64,000 nucleotides of DNA from contig NZ_VDYR01000001.1 of the NCBI RefSeq assembly GCF_006346325.1, positions 1,426,001 through 1,490,000 of the forward strand, in the 5' to 3' direction. Position 1 is the first letter of the stretch. Each line of letters begins with the position of its first letter. Below the pieces are notes generated by a model. That model did no database searches, had not been told where the DNA came from, and was given only the letters and a program-made list of their open reading frames with translations. This document shows positions 29,512 through 40,061 of the stretch, piece after piece. The position numbers were made by a program, and so were the translations under genes. This stretch comes from Sphingomonas japonica (lineage in GTDB: Bacteria; Pseudomonadota; Alphaproteobacteria; Sphingomonadales; Sphingomonadaceae).

Positions 29512-30180
29512 TCAATCGCGATCGGTCGGCGCGCCGAGCGGAAACATGTGGCGATAGGGCCGCGCCTCGTCGAGCGCCCGAGCATAGGACGGCCGCGCGA
29601 GCAGGCGGCGGCGATAGGCATGCAGGTTCGCGAAGTGCTCGGGGATCGCGTAGCTCCAGTCGGCATAGAGCAACGACGGCGCTGCCGCACAGTCGGCCAT
29701 GCTGAACGCACCACCCGCCGCCCATTCCCGACCGTCCATCCAGCGGTCGAGCCACGCGTAGCTTTTGTCCAGCAGCGCGTGTGCTTCGGATACGGTCTTT
29801 GGATCGCCCTGCCCCTCTCCGCGCATCGCATCGATGACGAGCCGCTGTTGCGGGATCGACACGTAATTGTCGAACACCCGGTCCAGCCACCGCACCTCGA
29901 CCGCAGCATCGGCATTCTTCGGGATCAGCAGGCTTGGGCCGGGATGATGGACCGCAAGATATTCGATGATGATCGTCGCTTCGGGGACGACACGATCGTT
30001 ATCGGTCAGGACAGGAAATTTCCCGATCGGCCACAAAGCGCCGAACCTGCTCGCCACCGGATCGCTGCCGTCGAGCATGTGAAACGTGAACGGCGTATCG
30101 TTCTCGTACAGCGCCGTGAGTGCCTTCTGGCAAAAGGATGACAGCGGATGCGCAAAGAGTGCCAGCGTCGTTTCATCCAT
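29512..30180 (-). CDS. Glutathione S-transferase family protein
   Basis: 222 residues. The thioredoxin-like N-domain has LALFAHPLSSFCQKALTAL (putative catalytic Ser/Cys region), WPIGKFPVLTDNDRVVPEAT (cis-Pro and ES-like site), and the all-helical C-domain includes FSMADCAAAPSLLYADW. It likely conjugates or reduces substrates with glutathione in the cytoplasm; the substrate is unknown. The same window carries gshA, so glutathione is made here. Confidence 0.9.
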   Translation of the reverse strand: MDETTLALFAHPLSSFCQKALTALYENDTPFTFHMLDGSDPVASRFGALWPIGKFPVLTDNDRVVPEATIIIEYLAVHHPGPSLLIPKNADAAVEVRWLDRVFDNYVSIPQQRLVIDAMRGEGQGDPKTVSEAHALLDKSYAWLDRWMDGREWAAGGAFSMADCAAAPSLLYADWSYAIPEHFANLHAYRRRLLARPSYARALDEARPYRHMFPLGAPTDRD

Positions 30181-30266
30181 TGTCGCTCTCCTTCACCTGC
30201 CGCAATCCTAATTCGCTGCGCGTGCTTGCGTCCACTCCTCTTGATCGGCCGCACCGCGCGGCCTAG

Positions 30267-32345
<2,079 letters not shown>

Positions 32346-32489
32346 TGCAATTGTGCAACGCATCAAAAGTGAATCGAGCCTTGCGGGATTTGTCACAAAC
32401 CGGACACAAATCGGCGGCAGAGGCAGGCCCTGACGGCGCTCGATAGCGCCGCGTCTGTCCGCGCAACAATGCGCACTTGGGGAAAATTC

Positions 32490-35003
32490 ATGCGGATCAA
32501 GCTCTTTGCCAGCGTGGCCTTTGCCGCGCTCACGATTCCCGGCGCGGCCTTCGCGCAGTCGGCCGGTTCGGTTGATTTCGACACGGACGCCGGCGAGGAA
32601 ATCGTCGTTACCGGATCGCGCGAGACCGATGTCGGCGGTGTCGAGATCCCCGAGACGTCGAAGGCAAAGGTGTCGATCAGCGACGAGCTGATCCGCCGCC
32701 AGCGTCCGGGTCAAACGATCAACGACATCATCAACCTGGTGCCGGGCGTCAGCTTCCAGAACAACGATCCCTACGGTTCGTCGGGTGGCGGTTTCCGCAT
32801 CCGCGGCTTCGATTCGTCGCGCATCTCTCAGACGCTCGACGGTATCCCGCTCAACGACTCGGGCAACTACGCGATCTACACCAACCAGCAGGTCGATCCG
32901 GAGATTCTCGAATCGGTCACCGTCGATCTCGGCTCGACCGACGTCGACAGCCCGACCGCATCGGCGGTCGGCGGCACGATCAACCTGCTGACGCGCGAGC
33001 CGAGCGAAGAGCTCTCGGCCTATTTCGCGGCATCCTACGGCGAATACGACTATAACCGCGTGTTCGGCATGATCGACACCGGCGACATCACCGGGTTCGG
33101 CACCAAGGCATTCTTCTCGGCATCGAGCGTCGCCTATGACAGCCCGTTCAACAATTACGGCGACATCGAGAAGCAGCAGTATAACGGCCGCATCTATCAG
33201 GATATCGGCTCGAACGGCGACTTCGTCTCGGTCGCCGGCCATTACAACGAGAACCGCAACAACTTCTACGGCTCGCTGCCGCTGCGTTCGGTCGATGGCG
33301 CCACGGTCGGCGGCGGTTCGAGCAACCGTTTCCCCAACTCGTTCGATGAAGCACAGTACACGATCAACTTCCCCTGTGCGCTCGACACGCCGCAGGCCGG
33401 CGTTGCCGACACTCCGTCCGGCTGCGGCACCGAGTTCGACCGCCGCTACAACCCGTCGAACACCGGCAACATCCGCGGCCGCTCGCGCTTCACGCTGGCC
33501 GACGGCTTGGTCTTCACGCTCGATCCCAGCTTCCAGTACACCAAGGCCAATGGCGGCGGCACGGTCACTGGCATTGAGAACCCCGATGCGCCGTTCTTCG
33601 GGTATGTCGGCAACAGCTATAATTTCGGTCTCGACCTGAACGGGGACGGCGATACGCAAGACCGCGTCACGCTGGTCGCGCCCAGCCAGACGCAGACGCG
33701 CCGGTACATGGTGATCTCAAACCTGATCTACGACTTCAACGACACCAACCGCGTCCGTCTCGCCTACACGTTCGATCGCGCGATCCATCGTCAGACGGGT
33801 GAGGTCGGCTTTGTGGACGTTACCGGCGAGCCTTTCGACGTGTTCCCGGTCAACGATCCGATCGTCGATGCCAATGGCAACATCGTCCAGAAGCGCAACC
33901 GCCGCTCGTTTGCGACGCTCAACCAGATTTCGGGCGAGTATCGCGGCAAGTTCCTCGAAGAACGTCTGACCGTGAACCTGGGTCTGCGCCTGCCGTTCTT
34001 CAGCCGCGATCTCGACCAGCGCTGCTTCACGACGTCGGCGAGCGGTTTCGTCGATTGCTTGGCGCCTGAGGACAACGCTGCCTATGCCGCGGCCAATCCG
34101 TACAGCGTCGATCCGGTGACCGGCGAGGTAACCGGCTTCGCACCGCCGCAGGAGCGCGAATACAACTACAATCAACTGCTCCCCAGCGTCGGCTTCATCT
34201 TCAACTTCACGCCCGAAGCCAGCGTGTTCGGCAACTGGACCAAGGGCCTTTCGGCGCCGCAGACCGACCAGCTCTATTCGGCGATCTACTTCGACGAGGG
34301 CAGCGAGTCGGCAGAACCCGAGCCGGAGACCACCAACAGCTTCGATGCCGGCTTCCGTTATGCCAGCGGCATCGTGCAGGCACAGGTGAGCGGCTTCTAC
34401 ATCAAGTTCGACAACCGCATCGCCACTGCGTTCGATCCGGTGCTGGGCGAGAACATCTCGCGCAACATCGGCAAGGTCACGCGCTACGGCGTCGATGGCA
34501 GCATCTCGGTAAAGCCGATCCCGCAGGTCGAAGCGTACGTGTTCGGCTCGTACCTCAATTCGGAGATCGAGGACGATCTGCTCCTGGCCAACGGCGACTT
34601 CGCTCCGACTGGCGGCAAGCAGGAGTCGGGCGTTTCGGAGTGGTCGTTCGGTGGCCGTCTCGAAGCGATGCTCGGCCCGGTCACGTTGGGCGGGCAGGCC
34701 AAGTATACGGGCTCGCGCTTCATCAACGACCTCAACCTGCCGCTGGTACAGACGGTGGACGGGGTCCCCAACACCGCGGTCTTCCCGGCCAAGGCACCGG
34801 CCTACACGCTGGTCGATCTCGATGCGTCGATCGATCTCGATCAGGTCGGGCTGACCGGCACCCGCTTCCAGCTCAACGTGTCGAACCTCTTCAACGAGTT
34901 CTACGTCGGCTACATCGCGGGCAGCTCGAACAACACCAGCGTCCCGTTCGTCCAGGTCGGCGCCCCGCGCGCCGTCAGCGGATCGCTGATCTTCTCGTTC
35001 TGA
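32490..35003 (+). CDS. TonB-dependent outer-membrane receptor, substrate unknown
   Basis: 837 residues. The signal peptide is MRIKLFASVAFAALTIPGAAFA, then a TonB-box-like EEIVVTGSRETD. The plug has QTINDIINLVPGVSFQNNDP and GGGFRIRGFDSSRISQTLDG, with GGTINLLTREPSEE at its end. A long barrel ends with a terminal Phe (AVSGSLIFSF). It imports a ligand that cannot be named. The ATG at 32490 follows GGGGA at seven bases; an ATG 21 bases upstream is less well placed. A two-component pair lies downstream. Confidence 0.9.
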   Translation: MRIKLFASVAFAALTIPGAAFAQSAGSVDFDTDAGEEIVVTGSRETDVGGVEIPETSKAKVSISDELIRRQRPGQTINDIINLVPGVSFQNNDPYGSSGGGFRIRGFDSSRISQTLDGIPLNDSGNYAIYTNQQVDPEILESVTVDLGSTDVDSPTASAVGGTINLLTREPSEELSAYFAASYGEYDYNRVFGMIDTGDITGFGTKAFFSASSVAYDSPFNNYGDIEKQQYNGRIYQDIGSNGDFVSVAGHYNENRNNFYGSLPLRSVDGATVGGGSSNRFPNSFDEAQYTINFPCALDTPQAGVADTPSGCGTEFDRRYNPSNTGNIRGRSRFTLADGLVFTLDPSFQYTKANGGGTVTGIENPDAPFFGYVGNSYNFGLDLNGDGDTQDRVTLVAPSQTQTRRYMVISNLIYDFNDTNRVRLAYTFDRAIHRQTGEVGFVDVTGEPFDVFPVNDPIVDANGNIVQKRNRRSFATLNQISGEYRGKFLEERLTVNLGLRLPFFSRDLDQRCFTTSASGFVDCLAPEDNAAYAAANPYSVDPVTGEVTGFAPPQEREYNYNQLLPSVGFIFNFTPEASVFGNWTKGLSAPQTDQLYSAIYFDEGSESAEPEPETTNSFDAGFRYASGIVQAQVSGFYIKFDNRIATAFDPVLGENISRNIGKVTRYGVDGSISVKPIPQVEAYVFGSYLNSEIEDDLLLANGDFAPTGGKQESGVSEWSFGGRLEAMLGPVTLGGQAKYTGSRFINDLNLPLVQTVDGVPNTAVFPAKAPAYTLVDLDASIDLDQVGLTGTRFQLNVSNLFNEFYVGYIAGSSNNTSVPFVQVGAPRAVSGSLIFSF

Positions 35004-35094
35004 TCTGGACGTCAACATCGATCTGATCGGCCGTCGCCCCACCGGGCGGCGGCCGACCTTCTTTACGAGGCCCGCGTCGTCCCTTTGCGCTCGC

Positions 35095-36249
35095 ATGGAC
35101 CATCGCTATAGCGCTGCCGTGGCCACGCTTCCCGCCCCCCCCGCTCCCGCCCCGGCCCGTCCGGGCCTGTTGTCGCGTCCATTTTTCGAAGACAAGGCGC
35201 GGGCCTTCTGGCTGCTGCAGGCGGCGGGCTGGTCGGGCTATCTGGTGCTGCGCATGGTGTCGGGCGTGTCGAACAACCCGACGCTCGAAAAGGTCATCCC
35301 GATCATCATCGAGGCGATCGTCGGCTATTGTCTGACGCTGCTCCTGTCGACGCTGTACGGCTATTATCGACGCCTGCCGCGGATCAGCGGCATCCTGGCG
35401 GTGATCGCCACGCTGCTCGCCGCAACGGTGATCTATGCGACGCTGCAGGCGCTGACCTTTCCGATCGCCTCGCTCGCCCAACCCGAACTGACCGCCAGCC
35501 GCGTGCTCGGCTATATGTTCCTGACCTTCACCGTGCTGGCCGGCTGGTCGGCGCTCTATTTCGGCATCAACTTCTACCTGATCGTCGAAGAGCAGATCGA
35601 TCAGATGCAGAAGCTGGAAATCCAGGCGTCGTCGGCGCAGCTGGCGATGCTGCGCTATCAGCTCAATCCGCATTTCCTGTTCAACACGCTCAATTCGATC
35701 TCGACGCTGGTCCTGCTCAAACAGACCGATCGCGCCAATGCGATGCTCAGCCGCCTTGCTTCGTTCCTGCGCTACACGCTCGCCAACGAGCCGACCGCGT
35801 CGGTGACGCTGGCGCAGGAGGTCGAGACGCTCAAGCTCTATCTCGAGATCGAGAAGATGCGTTTCGACGAACGTCTGCGTACGCGATTCGAGATCGATCC
35901 GCGGGCAGTGCGGGCGCGATTGCCGTCGCTTTTGCTGCAACCGCTGGTCGAAAACGCGATCAAATACGCCGTAACGCCCCAGGAAGAGGGGGCGGATATC
36001 GCGATTTCTGCCCGGCTCGCCGGAGATCGGGTGCATATCGCTGTGTCCGATACCGGACCGGGGTTGATCGGCAGCAAAACTAGGCCAAGCCTTTCCACCG
36101 GCGTGGGGCTGGCCAATATTCGCGAGCGGTTGATGCAGGCATTCGGCCCGGATCACCGTTTCGGAACGGGTCCGAACCCAAAAGGCGGGTTCCGCGTTGA
36201 AATCGACATACCGTTCCAGTTCGAGGAACCGACACGCGAGGCAGCATGA
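35095..36249 (+). CDS. LytS-type sensor histidine kinase (His_kinase domain)
   Basis: 384 residues. Four hydrophobic segments (about residues 38-170) form an integral membrane sensor. The His_kinase phospho-acceptor follows, LNPHFLFNTLNSISTL, with His193. The ATPase part has LLLQPLVENAIKYAV and SDTGPGL...GVGLANIRERL. This pairs with the LytTR regulator that overlaps it by four bases (ATGA). The signal is unknown; the receptor gene upstream may be regulated by or functionally linked to it. No clear Shine-Dalgarno sequence precedes the ATG. Confidence 0.9.
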   Translation: MDHRYSAAVATLPAPPAPAPARPGLLSRPFFEDKARAFWLLQAAGWSGYLVLRMVSGVSNNPTLEKVIPIIIEAIVGYCLTLLLSTLYGYYRRLPRISGILAVIATLLAATVIYATLQALTFPIASLAQPELTASRVLGYMFLTFTVLAGWSALYFGINFYLIVEEQIDQMQKLEIQASSAQLAMLRYQLNPHFLFNTLNSISTLVLLKQTDRANAMLSRLASFLRYTLANEPTASVTLAQEVETLKLYLEIEKMRFDERLRTRFEIDPRAVRARLPSLLLQPLVENAIKYAVTPQEEGADIAISARLAGDRVHIAVSDTGPGLIGSKTRPSLSTGVGLANIRERLMQAFGPDHRFGTGPNPKGGFRVEIDIPFQFEEPTREAA

Positions 36250-37049
36250 CCATTCGAACCATCCTCGTCGACGATGAGCCCCTGGCGATCCAGGGGCTCG
36301 AATTGCGACTGCAGGCGCACGAGGACGTCGAGATCATCGACAAATGCATGAACGGACGCGAGGCGATCCGCGCGATCAAGACCCACAAGCCCGACCTCGT
36401 CTTTCTCGATATCCAGATGCCCGGCTTCGACGGCTTTTCCGTCGTCCAGGGCCTGATGGAAGTCGAACCGCCGCTGTTCGTGTTCGTCACCGCCTATTCC
36501 GACCACGCGATCCGCGCATTCGAAGCGCAGGCGATGGACTATCTGATGAAGCCGGTCGAGGAGGCACGGCTCGCCGACACGCTCGACCGGGTTCGGTTGC
36601 GCATCTCCGAGAAGCGCGGAGCGGTCGAAGTCGATCGGTTGATGGAGGTGCTCGCGGAGGTCGCGCCGGACGCCGTCGAGAATATCGGCGAGGCCGGCCC
36701 CGACCAGCTTGCCGCCAACCGTTTCGAAAAGCTCATCAACATCAAGGATCGCGGCCAGATCTTCCGCGTCGATGTCGATACGATCGAACGCATCGACGCG
36801 GCCGGCGATTACATGTGCATCTATACCGGCGACAACACGCTGATCCTGCGCGAAACGATGAAGGATCTGGAGAAGCGGCTCGACCCGCGCCGGTTCCAGC
36901 GCGTCCACCGCTCGACGATCGTCAATCTCGACTTGGTCAAGCAGGTCAAGCCGCACACCAATGGCGAATGCTTCCTCGTGCTCGATTCGGGGGCGCAGGT
37001 GAAGGTCAGCCGCAGCTATCGCGACGTGGTGGCGCGCTTCGTCCATTGA
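36246..37049 (+). CDS. LytTR-family response regulator
   Basis: 267 residues. The receiver domain has ILVDDEPLAIQGLE, LVFLDIQMPGFDG with Asp55, FVTAY and MDYLMKPVE. A linker is followed by a LytTR DNA-binding domain (about 155-265; FRVDVDTIERIDAAGDYMCI, RFQRVHRSTIVNLDLVKQV). It is translationally coupled to the kinase gene. It should bind direct-repeat operators; the target genes cannot be named. Confidence 0.92.
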   Translation: MTIRTILVDDEPLAIQGLELRLQAHEDVEIIDKCMNGREAIRAIKTHKPDLVFLDIQMPGFDGFSVVQGLMEVEPPLFVFVTAYSDHAIRAFEAQAMDYLMKPVEEARLADTLDRVRLRISEKRGAVEVDRLMEVLAEVAPDAVENIGEAGPDQLAANRFEKLINIKDRGQIFRVDVDTIERIDAAGDYMCIYTGDNTLILRETMKDLEKRLDPRRFQRVHRSTIVNLDLVKQVKPHTNGECFLVLDSGAQVKVSRSYRDVVARFVH

Positions 37050-37071
37050 GGCCGGGTCGCCAGCCCTGAAT

Positions 37072-37098
37072 CCGTTCGTGTCGAGCGAAGTCGAGACA
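37072..37098. repeat. Palindromic repeat element, half copy 3
   Basis: CCGTTCGTGTCGAGCGAAGT followed by CGAGACA is one arm of the repeat family seen at 15396 and 18200. A matching right arm is not evident. It lies just after the LytTR gene. Confidence 0.55.
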
Positions 37099-37144
37099 TT
37101 TTGCGCAACGTCGGCAGTCCGCCGCTCGGCACGAAACAGCCGCA

Positions 37145-37167
37145 CAACCCGCCAGAGGCGCGGGTTG
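37145..37167. terminator. Hairpin between convergent LytTR and DUF3297 genes
   Basis: CAACCCGC (37145-37152) and GCGGGTTG (37160-37167) form an 8-bp stem with a 7-base loop. It lies just before the stop of the convergent DUF3297 gene. There is no long T-run. It is a plausible shared terminator. Confidence 0.5.
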
Positions 37168-37178
37168 CTGGCGGGTGA

Positions 37179-37466
37179 TTATTCGGGAGCCGCCGCGTCG
37201 GCGACGCCTTCATCATCGGTATTTTCGCCGGCGTCCTGAAACCACGCCTCGACCTCGCCCGACAGCTTGATCGTCAGCGGCTGACCGTGGCGGTCGACCT
37301 TCTTGCCGAGCGCGACGCGGATCCAACTTTCGGGGATCGAATATTCCTCGACGTCGCGGCGCTCGATGCCTTTGAAACGAATGCCGATGCCGCGCTGGAG
37401 CGCAGCCTGGTCGAAATGTGGGCTGTTCGGATTGATCGACAGCCGATCGGGGGGAGTATCGCTCAT
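37179..37466 (-). CDS. DUF3297 family protein
   Basis: 95 residues beginning MSDTPPDRLSINPNSPHFD, a signature of this small conserved family of unknown function. The core (GIGIRFKGIERRDVEEYSIP and GKKVDRHGQPLTIKLSG) is followed by an acidic tail. It is probably cytoplasmic, with no signal peptide. It stands alone on the minus strand. Confidence 0.88.
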   Translation of the reverse strand: MSDTPPDRLSINPNSPHFDQAALQRGIGIRFKGIERRDVEEYSIPESWIRVALGKKVDRHGQPLTIKLSGEVEAWFQDAGENTDDEGVADAAAPE

Positions 37467-37551
37467 CGGGCAAGCCCATAGCGCCTAATCCGGCGCGAGC
37501 AATCGCTGGCGACGAAAAGGGAGGCGACACCCGGTCGCCTCCCAGCGTGCT

Positions 37552-37902
37552 TCAGCAATACCGGACGCGCACACGGCGGCCCAGATAGGGGTCGTATGCC
37601 CGGCGCACGCAGCTTTGGCGGTATGCCCGGCGCGGATTGTAATAGGCGCGCGGGGCATAGCGATAGCGAGGACCGTAGCGATAGCGCGGACCGTAATAGC
37701 CGCGATCGTAATAGCCGTTGTTGTTGGATGCGATCGCCGCACCAAGCGCAAGTCCGGCGATACCACCGATCACAGCGCCGGTGGCGACGTCGCCGCCGCG
37801 GTCATAATGACGATAACGATATTGGGCTTCGGCAGGTGCGGCCACCGTCAGCGCGGTGGCGCCAGCGACCATACCGAGCACAGCTTTTGACAGCAGGTTC
37901 AT
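37552..37902 (-). CDS. Small secreted glycine-zipper, Tyr/Arg-rich protein
   Basis: 116 residues with a signal peptide (MNLLSKAVLGMVAGATALTV... to AEA before QYRYRH). A glycine-zipper-like segment (TGAVIGGIAGLALGAAIA) precedes Tyr/Arg/Gly repeats (GYYGPRYRYGPRYRYAPR). Two Cys lie near the end (SCVRRAY, VRYC). Similar envelope proteins are common in sphingomonads; their function is unknown. Confidence 0.8.
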   Translation of the reverse strand: MNLLSKAVLGMVAGATALTVAAPAEAQYRYRHYDRGGDVATGAVIGGIAGLALGAAIASNNNGYYDRGYYGPRYRYGPRYRYAPRAYYNPRRAYRQSCVRRAYDPYLGRRVRVRYC

Positions 37903-38049
37903 GGGTCAGCCTCCTCATACTGGGCGCTACTCAGGCCCAGCGATGCGGCCTGTCTTGAAGCGCCGGAATGCCGTATCTACGCACAAGCGGCTGAATGGTG
38001 CCGGAATTCGCCGTTCATTATCGGTGCAGAAAAATGAAGGGCGCGCGCA

Positions 38050-38460
38050 ATGGCCTATTGGCTGATGAAGTCGGAACCCGAAGCGTTTGGCTGGAACGAT
38101 CTGGTCCGCGACGGCAAGACCGAATGGGACGGCGTGCGTAATCACGCCGCCGCCAATCATCTGCGTGCGATGGCTGTCGGCGACGAAGCATTATTCTATC
38201 ACAGCGGCAAAGGGCCGGAGGCGGTCGCGGTGATGCGTGTGTCGCGCGCTGCACGACCGGACGGCAGCGATGGCAATTGGGTGTCGGTCGAGGTCGTCCC
38301 CTTGGCACCGCTTCCCGCGCCTGTGACGCTCAAGGCGATGAAAGCAGAGCCGGCGCTGGCGGACCTGCCGATCCTGCGCCAGTCGCGACTGTCGGTGGCA
38401 CCGGTAAGCGATGCGGAGTGGAAGACCATCCAAGAAATGGCTCACCGCGCAAAGGGATAG
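38050..38460 (+). CDS. EVE domain protein
   Basis: 136 residues, almost entirely an EVE domain (PUA-like fold): YWLMKSEPEAFGWNDL, WDGVRNHAAANHLRAMAVGDEALFYHS and ILRQSRLSVAPVSDAEWKTI. EVE domains bind modified bases or nucleic acids; the ligand here is unknown. GAAGGG lies before the ATG. It is a stand-alone gene. Confidence 0.93.
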   Translation: MAYWLMKSEPEAFGWNDLVRDGKTEWDGVRNHAAANHLRAMAVGDEALFYHSGKGPEAVAVMRVSRAARPDGSDGNWVSVEVVPLAPLPAPVTLKAMKAEPALADLPILRQSRLSVAPVSDAEWKTIQEMAHRAKG

Positions 38461-38533
38461 TGCAATCTATTTGCATTTCTGGCGAACATCGCCCAGCCTC
38501 GCTGACGTCAATCGCCCGCCCTGAAGGACCGCA

Positions 38534-39499
38534 ATGCCGATGTTTCGCCTGCTGGCTCTCGCCCTCGCCGCGTTGTTGCTCGGCGCAACTGCCCAAGCGC
38601 AGACTCCGGTCGAGCGCCACGGGCGCCTCCAGGTGTCGGGAACGCACATCGTCGATCAGGCGGGCAAGCCGGTCACGCTGCGCGGCATGTCGCTGTTCTG
38701 GAGCCAGTGGCAGCCGCAATATTACAACGCCGCCACGATCAAGCGCCTGCGCGACGACTGGAAGATCACCGTGATCCGCGCGGCGATGGCGGTCGATTCG
38801 GGCGGCTACCGCGCCAATCCCGATGCGGAGATGGCGAAGGTCGAGACCGTCATCGACGCAGCCGTCGCGAATGGCATCTACGTCATCGTCGATTGGCACG
38901 CGCACAAACCGCACGCCAAGGAAGCTGCCGCCTTCTTCGCCAGGATCGCGGCGAAATACGGCGCGCTGCCCAACCTCATCTACGAACCCTATAATGAACC
39001 GCTGGCGACGCATGCGTGGAAGACGCTGCTCAAGCCCTATCACCAGACCGTACTCGCCAGCATCCGCGCCGCCGATCCGGATAATCTTGTCGTCGTCGGC
39101 ACGCGCACATGGTCGCAGGACGTCGACGAGGCCGCCGCCGATCCGATCGCCGACCCCAATCTCGCCTACACGCTCCATTACTACGCAGCGACGCACAAGC
39201 AGGAGCTGCGCGACAAGGCGGCGCTGGCGATGCAGCGCGGCGCAGCTTTGTTCGTGACCGAATATGGCGTGACCCAGGCTGATGGCGGCAGCTCGATCGA
39301 CGAGGCCGAAGCGAGGCGCTGGTGGGATTTCCTCGAAGCCAGTGGCATCAGCTATGCCAACTGGTCGATCGCCGACAAGGACGAGCTGTCGGCTGCGTTT
39401 CGGCCGGGAACGCCCGGCGACGGCACATGGACGGAGGATCAGGTGACGCGGTCGGGCAAGCTGGTGCGCGACCAGATCAGGGCGATGAACGCCGACTAG
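38534..39499 (+). CDS. GH5 family secreted glycoside hydrolase (cellulase-like)
   Basis: 321 residues with a signal peptide (MPMFRLLALALAALLLGATAQA). GH5 motifs are VTLRGMSLFWSQW, YVIVDWHAH, LIYEPYNEP (acid/base Glu155) and LFVTEYGVTQ (nucleophile Glu243). Endo-beta-1,4-glucanase activity, as in subfamily GH5_2, is likely. It would cut beta-glucan or xyloglucan backbones and so fits the glycan locus at 5-13 kb, though it is far from it. The ATG at 38534 follows GAAGGA. Confidence 0.88.
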   Translation: MPMFRLLALALAALLLGATAQAQTPVERHGRLQVSGTHIVDQAGKPVTLRGMSLFWSQWQPQYYNAATIKRLRDDWKITVIRAAMAVDSGGYRANPDAEMAKVETVIDAAVANGIYVIVDWHAHKPHAKEAAAFFARIAAKYGALPNLIYEPYNEPLATHAWKTLLKPYHQTVLASIRAADPDNLVVVGTRTWSQDVDEAAADPIADPNLAYTLHYYAATHKQELRDKAALAMQRGAALFVTEYGVTQADGGSSIDEAEARRWWDFLEASGISYANWSIADKDELSAAFRPGTPGDGTWTEDQVTRSGKLVRDQIRAMNAD

Positions 39500-39500
39500 A

Positions 39501-39992
39501 TCAGTCGAGCGGGATCGGCACGCGTTCGCCTTCGACCTTCTCGCGTTTCTTGCCGATGCCGACGAGCGTGCCGACGTCGCTCAGCAGCTTGACTGGATTG
39601 GTCGCCTCCCCCGGTTCCTCGCAGCAGCTGTCGGGATCGACCAGCTTTCCGACCGCGCGTACCAGGAAGGTCGCACCGCCGAACAGATCGACACCGGTCG
39701 TGCAGCCTTGCGACAGCGTGCCGCACGGCGCGCGCGTCGCCGCCAGCGCACCCGCACCGGTCGCATCGGGGTTGCTGGGCAGCGGCCTGTTGGGTGGTGG
39801 CCGCTCGCCGGGCAGCGGCAGCCGGTAGGCGCTGCCGGCCCGGCCGCACACGACGATGTCCTCGTCCTCGCTCGGTTCGGTAGCGCATGGCTCGGCGAGC
39901 ACCGACCAGCGCTGCGTCCCGTCGGCGGTCTGTTCAGGAGCAGTGACGGTGGCGTCCTGGACGGCCAGCGCCAGCACTAGCGACAGGATCAT
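39501..39992 (-). CDS. Hypothetical secreted protein with conserved Cys
   Basis: 163 residues. A short hydrophobic N-terminus (MILSLVLALAVQ) may be a signal peptide. Then come EPCATEPSEDEDIVVCGR, YRLPLPGERPPPNRPLP and a C-terminal part with PDSCCEEPGEATNPVKLL. The DEDIVVCGR...YRLP pattern recurs, to my knowledge, in sphingomonad proteins of unknown function. Several Cys suggest disulfides in the periplasm. Its stop faces the GH5 stop one base away. Confidence 0.7.
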   Translation of the reverse strand: MILSLVLALAVQDATVTAPEQTADGTQRWSVLAEPCATEPSEDEDIVVCGRAGSAYRLPLPGERPPPNRPLPSNPDATGAGALAATRAPCGTLSQGCTTGVDLFGGATFLVRAVGKLVDPDSCCEEPGEATNPVKLLSDVGTLVGIGKKREKVEGERVPIPLD

Positions 39993-40061
39993 CGACGAAC
40001 ACCTCGTTGCGGACGCGCGCAGTCAAGCACATTCGCGCGCCCGGCAACAGGGGTTTGCTAC

